Assembly: GCA_020746105.1 (NCBI GenBank)
Contig: CM036626.1
Location: forward strand, 20,821,001 to 20,885,000
Length of the DNA stretch: 64,000 nucleotides
Direction of reading: 5' to 3'
Source of the DNA: Trogon surrucura
Lineage: Eukaryota > Chordata > Aves > Trogoniformes > Trogonidae
Below, piece after piece: positions 57,830-64,000 of the stretch; within the stretch, counting starts at the first letter, position 1; each line of letters opens with the position of its first letter. A program made the position numbers and the translations under genes. The notes below the pieces were generated by a model that ran no database searches, had not been told where the DNA came from, and worked only from the letters and a program-made list of their open reading frames with translations.

Positions 57830-60800
57830 AGATGGAAGCAAAGAGCTACGCGTGAAACGTTGAACAGCGTGTGGGAAATCTAGGACATGGGTTGCTTAGT
57901 AATGTGGTCAAGCTTCGGTATCGGGGAGCACGTGAGCACCTTCTCTGCTCACAAACCCAAACGCTCAGTCTTTAGCTGGTGCGTTACAAAAGGGTAACCT
58001 TGTAGTTAATGTAAAATCATTCTTGTTTAAAAAAAAAAAGATGCGAGATGGCTTCATGGCATAAAGATTAAGCAGTGTAACTGTGGTTTTTCCCTAAGTT
58101 CTCCTGGTTAAAGGCATTTGTTCTCTTCATGCTTTGGGGTCTCAACAAAGCTGGAGTCTTGGATGTCTTATGATGTCTTCTTGCGTTTGTGACCGATCGA
58201 AGGAGCACTAATTAATTAAGTCTTTGAGAAATAAATGCTCCAGAGAGTGTCTGGAGTGAAAAGTATGTGGCACTGACAGAAGAGATATGAGGCAGTGATT
58301 CAGGAAAGGTCAGGGTGGTGACAGAGCAGATGAGAGAGCACTTGTGCTCCTCTAATCCAGAAACCGAGACGAGGAGCTGCAGAGAGGAACTCTGATCGCT
58401 AATAGCTTCTGCCTTCCTTAAGAGGAGTAGTCATGTAGGAACTCTTTTTCCTAATCACATTTGTACAAGCTACTCAGTATTTGCACCTTTTTTTTTTTCT
58501 CCTCTCCAGTATTGCATTTTTCCCTGTACAAGGCCCTTTAGTGGGTTAAGAAGGGAAAATAAGTGATCTCTTTTTGTATTCCAGTTTTTGGTGCATTCTG
58601 ATTTCTGCATCCATGCTTGTAAAACTGCCACTGCTGGAGGCTTAATTGACTTTTGCATCCTGGGCAGATTTGTCGGAGTCAGTCCGGAGATGCCGTCTGA
58701 GTTCAGCGGCTTTTGCAGCTACCTGGAAGGGCATGAAGAAATAAAAAGCTTTCCTGTGACTGCCCTTCTCCCTCTATCTGAAGGGAATTCCCTGTATTTG
58801 GAAATGTTTTTCAGTCTCGGGAACTGCAGCCAAGATAGTGAGACACGCAGCAAAGGTCCCAGTAGCTGTCATGGTAATGAAGGAGCAGTAGGGACACTCT
58901 CTCCCTGGCAGCAGTCCTGAAAGCATTGCCATATCAATTCACTTAGAAAATAAAAACACTTTATACCTAAGAACAAACGGCCTTGAAAGGCAGTTAATGT
59001 TGGAAAATTGGCCAAGTGAAAGCTTGCAATTGAGGGGCTGGTGGTGCCGCTGTCTGGTCCCAACCTCAGATGAGCGATAGGAGTTGGGAGCAAACCAAAA
59101 CCAGGGAGCAAGGGAAAGGCAGAGAAGAAAATACAGGACATGAGAAAACTAAAGGCAGTGACATGTAGCGATTTGCATAATCAAAGGGGTTATTCTGAGC
59201 CCTTCTGCATTTTACCTTGGGGTTTCATGCCTCTTGACCTTCCCATGAGATTCACACCCGACGTCTCTCCACAGCCCGTTGCCACGAGGAAGTTTTCTTA
59301 GAACCGTGGTTCGTGCAAAAGCACAAACCATTTACCGTGGCTCTGACCCATCCTGCCTACCTAACCACAGGGACGTGTATCCCAGCTGATGTGAGCCTCC
59401 AGAGACACGTCTCGAGTTCCTCTGAGATATGAAAAATTCTCCTCAGAAGATGTTACCCAACAGACAAGCGCTGCCTGGTGACCATTAATAGCATCTCGGA
59501 GTAACCCACAGCTCTTGCCTTCAGCCGTACGCACGTGTGAAACACTCGGAGGAAAGACTTGCAAAAGCGAGTAAGAAGCTTTTTTTAAAAATTAGTTGGG
59601 TTTAAATTTTGTTGTGCTCCTTCTCCCGGTTCAACAAGGGCTAGCGGTAGCCAGGCAGTCTGCGCCGTTAAATGTCAGGATGACTCAAGTGGTGTTGGGA
59701 TCCGCTGGGTCAGGAGGGGACGGGTTCACACCCGGGGCAGGAGGCTGCAGGAGGTGATGTCCTGGGGAGAAGATGATCTGCCCGGCTCCCTCCTGCCCGT
59801 CCCTGCTCCGTGCCCAGTTGGCAACCGCAGGACCCGTGGAGCTCCTGGAAGGACGTTGGAATAACCTGGGCATCCCAGCAGCACGCTCGCCCCCCATGTG
59901 CCGAGTTACTGGCTGAGGGGATTTAATTTCACACCTTTTAAACTGAATTTAGCTTAAATTTAACTCCCGTAGCGGTCACCCCCCCAAAAAATTTTTTGAG
60001 ATCGCCTCAATATCACAGATGCTGTGAGGGACACTGTGCTTTTCCTGAGCGAGGAAGAAGAGATTCGGAATCGGTGCTATTGATTAAATAATTAAATGGA
60101 TAAAAAAGGAGCTTTTCGTGGGATTTTCTTTAGTCCTCGGGTGGAAAAACAGCAGGTGGCCTGAGAAGGCCAGCGTTCTGCCTGGTCTCTTTCCTGTTTG
60201 AAAAGGGTCTTCTGAAATTTCTTGCTGCTCGTGCTCTGGCAGGAAACTGCATCGCCATCAATGATTTATTTTTATTTATTTTTTGCTTAATCAAGTAGAC
60301 CTCTTCTTTCATGACTCCTGTGCTAGAGGCTTGTCCTCCCGGCAAACCCACTTCCCTTCCCTCAGCCCCGCTGCACACTTGCCGCTGATTCCGGCTTGGA
60401 ATCAGAGCCCCTCAGCGCCGGGGACAAACGCGGGGGTTTCGCGGAGATGCTGCGCTTTGCTGGAGCAGCCGTATCTCCCCGGGGTCTCTGCGTCTCCCAG
60501 GAGCCCTGTTTGGGTGTGGTGGACGTACTCCTTTCCCTTATAACATCTCGCACGTGGTCGATTATACGATGCTGGATTTATGCAGCGTGTGCTTTCAATA
60601 GGGTTTTTTTTTAGCAGCATTCGGAGAATATTTGTGTCTCCCGCTGAGGTCCCGCGGGTGCCGGGGCCGTGCTGGAGGAGGCAGCGCCTCGCGTTCGCGG
60701 AGAGTCTTCGCGAAGCCCCGGGCACTGGCGGTTCCGTGGAAAAGGAGGATCTCAGCCCTGGCACGCCGCGGCGTGAGCTGAAGCTGCGCTGCTGACGCCT

Positions 60801-61147
60801 TCCCGCAGCCCCTATTTGGCCGCTCTTTCCGGGGCTGACTTTCATTCTGAGCTGTCAGTTCACCTGTTAAAAAGTTTAAACTCGGGCACCTCGTTAAATA
60901 TTATTGGGTTTGTCTTTTTTTCTCCATAGAGCTTCTCTTAAATTCTTTTTCTAAGCATTAGAAGTAGACGAAATGAGAAGCTGTTTGCTGAGGTGCTTTC
61001 GTATTAGAACAGGGTAATTCCTACAGTCTTTCCCCCCTTTTTTTTTTTTTTTTAATTTCATTTTATTTCATTTTGGGAGCTGTTTGGAAAAGATAGCCGG
61101 ACAAGTTAATCTTTGCATAGCAAACGCGCCTGAAGGGAAAAGGAGGT

Positions 61148-61162
61148 GGGGGGGGGGGGGGG
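61148..61162 (+). repeat. Poly-G run (G15)
   Basis: Longest homopolymer G run in the window; quadruplex-prone and error-prone. Confidence 0.8.
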
Positions 61163-62095
61163 AATAGAGGAAAAAAGAATGGTCCTTTCAAAGAATCATT
61201 GACCTAAATTGCACTTTAATGCACATACCATGCTGTCCACACCACCTACGTGTCTCCAGGAATACTGCTAAATAACAAGCACTAAATGTTTAGTCATTTC
61301 CTGCATCACGTTTGCAGGAGCCGGTGGCTCGGCGCGCGATTAGCATACGTAAGTGCACTGCAGTTCAAACAGTTGGTTTCCATATCAGCAGCTGCTGGGT
61401 TTTAATCTCCTTTTGGGAAAGGTGCCACCGGGAGGGAGCGTCCTCGCAGCGAGCCCCAGGTTAATATTTCAGCCGCCTTCATTTTTTTTTTTTTCCGCAG
61501 AACTTCCAGCGACGGGCTGCCCTGCCGCAGTGCCGCCCCGCAGACGCGCTGCCTCAAACCCAGATTTTTTCAGAGGGGGGGAAAAAAACCTGGACTGAGA
61601 ATCAGGCTTGGGCAGTACGTCCTCTTTGGTTTAAGGAGGTTTTATTTTTGTGCTTTATCAGTCTTGTGAGTTTAGGGGCTGGGTAGGGGTGGTGAGCCTC
61701 GGCGGTCCCCTCTGCCTGGGATGCTGATGTCCCCTCCGTGGCGGGGGTACCACGGTCCCGCTCAGGGGGTCGTTGCCCCCCGCATCCACCCTGGCTTGCT
61801 GGGAATTTCCTATCTGTTAGCTCAGCTTTTTACTCAGTCTTGCAGGGAAGACGCAGCCTCGCCCGGAGAGGTTTAGCAGTTTGCGCGTTGGCCCTTGAGG
61901 CGGGCGTGGAAGCGGGTTGCTGTCCAAGGAACGGAGGGCTAAATCCTCTCGCTTTTTTTTTTTTTTGCGGCGTCTGCCTTCAGAGCGGTGGCTGCTTCTC
62001 GCTTGAAGTTCATGGGAACAGATGGCTGGATCTCAAAGACATTAGTTAAAAGCTATAGGGTGTTTTTCACCACATGTCTTGCTAGTTTCCCTCCT

Positions 62096-62117
62096 AAAAA
62101 AAAAAAAAAAAAAAAAT
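62096..62117 (+). repeat. Poly-A tract (A22)
   Basis: Uninterrupted A run, simple repeat. Confidence 0.8.
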
Positions 62118-62499
62118 CTGTGCGAGAGCCCTCCCAACATGACAGGCCAAATCTGACCGTCTGTTAAGTTCACTTTATATAATCTCTGCGCACTGCACAG
62201 CGGACTTTAAAAAGCCTTAAAAAGGCTCCTGCCTTGCTCTGGGGAGGGAGAGCAGGGAGCCCGCCTGCTCCCTCCTCAGTGGTATCGCCCCCATCCCAAG
62301 CCAAGAAGCATCTTTTGGCAGATATTTGATTTGAGGGAGGGTCTAGGGGAAGAGAGGGGGGCGCGTGGCGGCGGGGAGGAATCTGCCCAGAGCACCTTTC
62401 CCGCGGGGGCGCGGGGATTCGTGTGCGTATTCGGGGCATAGTAAGGGCTCGTGAAATAGCGCGCACCTTCTGTGCGGCCCACCAGCGTTTGCAGTCTCA

Positions 62500-62720
62500 T
62501 TTAGCAGAGAGAACAAGCAGAAATCTCACAACTCGAGTAAGAGCATATGCTCTGGGAGACCTCGCTACATTGCATAAGCCTTCCCATTAAAGGAGCTGGC
62601 TTTGCGAGCGCAGCACATGAGTCAACAGCACAGCTAGACTTGTAACGTGGGAGTCACACCTACTCTTGGCTGCAGAATTATCCAGAGAAACAGAAGGTTA
62701 ATAGGAACAAAATAGAGACT
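62500..62720. promoter_or_regulatory. Possible conserved noncoding element with AP-1-like site
   Basis: Unique sequence with catgagtcaac (AP-1/MAF-like), attgcataagc and attatccagag. No repeat or coding signal. Function is inferred from motifs only. Confidence 0.2.
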
Positions 62721-63687
62721 AAAGAACCCTTAAAGGTTAGCTGCAGGATTTGATTCAACTGGCAAGAGGGGGGGAACAAAAAAAAGAAAGGAAGTGGGTC
62801 AAGCCAAGGGAGAAAGAGCAGGGTAATGAAAAGCCACGTTGTCTGTCTCCTGCAGAAAGACAGGTCAGTTTAGATCAGTAAAAATGTGATCAATAAAACA
62901 TTTTTTTATATTTTTTTTTTCGTTTTCAAATGAGCTAGTTCTGGAGGGGGTCATTATTGATTACAGAAGGAAGAGTCGCTTCGCTAATGAGCAGGAGAGT
63001 AGAGTGAGCTCCGGGATGCTCGTGGAACATTAACCCTGCAGGGAAGCTGTTCTGCAAGACAGGGAATGACTCCCCAAAGCATGTAAATACAGGCAAAGCA
63101 AGCGCCCGACCCAGAGCATCGGTGGCAACAACACATTCCTTGGCTTTGCTTCTGCCTTTATGGATTCTTGTTTTACGTTGGGACATTTTAGAAATCAAAA
63201 CCAAGCAAGGAGCATGTTTGTCTGTGATACCTGGGAGAGCCAGAGCATCTCTGGTCCCTGTAGAGCAGAGCTGGAGATGGGGGCAGCAGTGGAGAGAGCG
63301 TGGGGCTCAGCTCCCAGCCTCCACGGGCACTTTGCTCTGTCTAATTTGACCCCTGTTAATTGCCTGAGTACCCTTAAAGACTTGGGGCTGACCGGTCCCG
63401 CTGGAGTTTGCAGAGAAGCTGGTTAGTGGCTCCATTTAGCTGATCTGATCCAAATTTCACTGCAGCTGGCAGAAAGGCTCTGGGGGTTCTTGGGTCAGGA
63501 GCAGGAAACAGGGATATCCTGAATAGATGAATCTATGGGGGGGCTGAGTTTGTAAAGATGTTCCAGCGAGTAAAACTTATCCTGATACTGAATCCTCACT
63601 ATAGGCTGAAGACAGTTTCCATATAAATTAATTGAGGGCATTGCATCTGTATTTTTTTCAAGAACGTAGTGGCTTCACTGGCCTCAT

Positions 63688-63707
63688 AAAAAAAAAAAAA
63701 AAAAAAA
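63688..63707 (+). repeat. Poly-A tract (A20)
   Basis: Uninterrupted A run, simple repeat. Confidence 0.8.
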
Positions 63708-64000
63708 GAATACAGAAAGCCATGTTTAGTTTCCAGGGTGTTATCTTTGGGGTTTTTTCCCCTCTTGAGAAACCAGACTTCACATGGCCAAATCTGGTGT
63801 TGCTCACGGTGCAGACTCACCTGCCTGACCTTCACCTCAGTCCTGAATCTGTGCTGTAAAAATCAGGGATTGCCAAAACGGGAGTGAAAAAGCCTTGACA
63901 GCTCAGAGGTTCTGATCGGAGCTTATAGAAGAGCCCCACACGAGGCTGCCCTGGGATTGCTTTCGTTATTACATTGGTTTCTTGGCTCTTCTCCACGTAT

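Larger units (their letters stand above)
57450..64000. other. Intergenic region, distal part
   Basis: About 6.5 kb with simple repeats (TTTC, poly-A, G15) and moderately GC-rich stretches near 60640-60790 and 62230-62420. No gene, RNA or mobile element is recognised to the end of the window. Confidence 0.7.

Noticed and set aside
58588..58920. 110-codon plus-strand frame beginning MVHSDFCIH
   Set aside because: Has a compact look but no known match, no clear splice sites and no poly(A) signal at a suitable place.
33531..64000. BHLHE40 as a gene in the downstream interval
   Set aside because: No basic helix-loop-helix or Orange domain sequence could be found in any frame.
1..64000. CRISPR arrays, bacterial operons or phage elements
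   Set aside because: The sequence is spliced vertebrate DNA with CR1 retrotransposons; no spaced direct-repeat array is present.

Overview
The window is vertebrate, almost certainly avian, nuclear DNA. It holds the last eleven coding exons and the 3' UTR of the type 1 inositol 1,4,5-trisphosphate receptor gene (ITPR1, plus strand, about 637-33530), followed by about 30 kb with no recognisable protein-coding gene. The avian call rests on several CR1 non-LTR retrotransposon copies that are 5'-truncated and end in the ACAGAAT/ATTCTGTG-type octamer tail, on compact introns, and on the near identity of the protein to mammalian ITPR1. The paralogues ITPR2 and ITPR3 are excluded by the C-terminal tail, which ends in NVNPQQPA.

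Layout. Positions 1-636 are the end of an upstream intron. Coding exons lie at 637-829, 4792-4914, 8655-8830, 9669-9833, 10846-11041, 12405-12506, 14078-14217, 15592-15757, 16484-16644, 27409-27570 and 32080-32166. All junctions are GT-AG, all phases agree, and together they encode the C-terminal 556 residues. In order these are: the end of the cytosolic coupling domain, the six-segment channel domain (two luminal N-glycosylation sequons, GGGVGD selectivity filter, S6 gate), the C-x2-C / H-x4-H linker motif, the coiled coil and the C-terminal tail. The 3' UTR (32167 to about 33530) has several AATAAA signals; the last one, 33507-33512, is the best end because a GT-rich element follows it. The intron between the ninth and tenth exons in the window is unusually long (10.8 kb).

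From 33.5 to 64 kb I find CR1 remnants, a GC- and CpG-rich block near 45.7-46.25 kb, simple repeats, and stretches rich in transcription-factor motifs that may be regulatory. In mammals BHLHE40 lies beyond ITPR1, but I see no BHLHE40 coding sequence here, so the window probably ends in the ITPR1-BHLHE40 interval.

No new multi-gene system is visible. The most unusual structures are inverted repeats in the distal half: a 118-bp perfect palindrome without spacer (45739-45856), a 35-bp-arm inverted repeat with a 3-nt spacer (52243-52315), and two smaller hairpins (56263-56289, 57392-57449). They look like products of template switching during replication, or, for the largest, possibly an assembly fold-back artefact. 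A second lead is the weak splice donor of the exon encoding the first membrane segment, which competes with a stronger cryptic donor 35 nt downstream.
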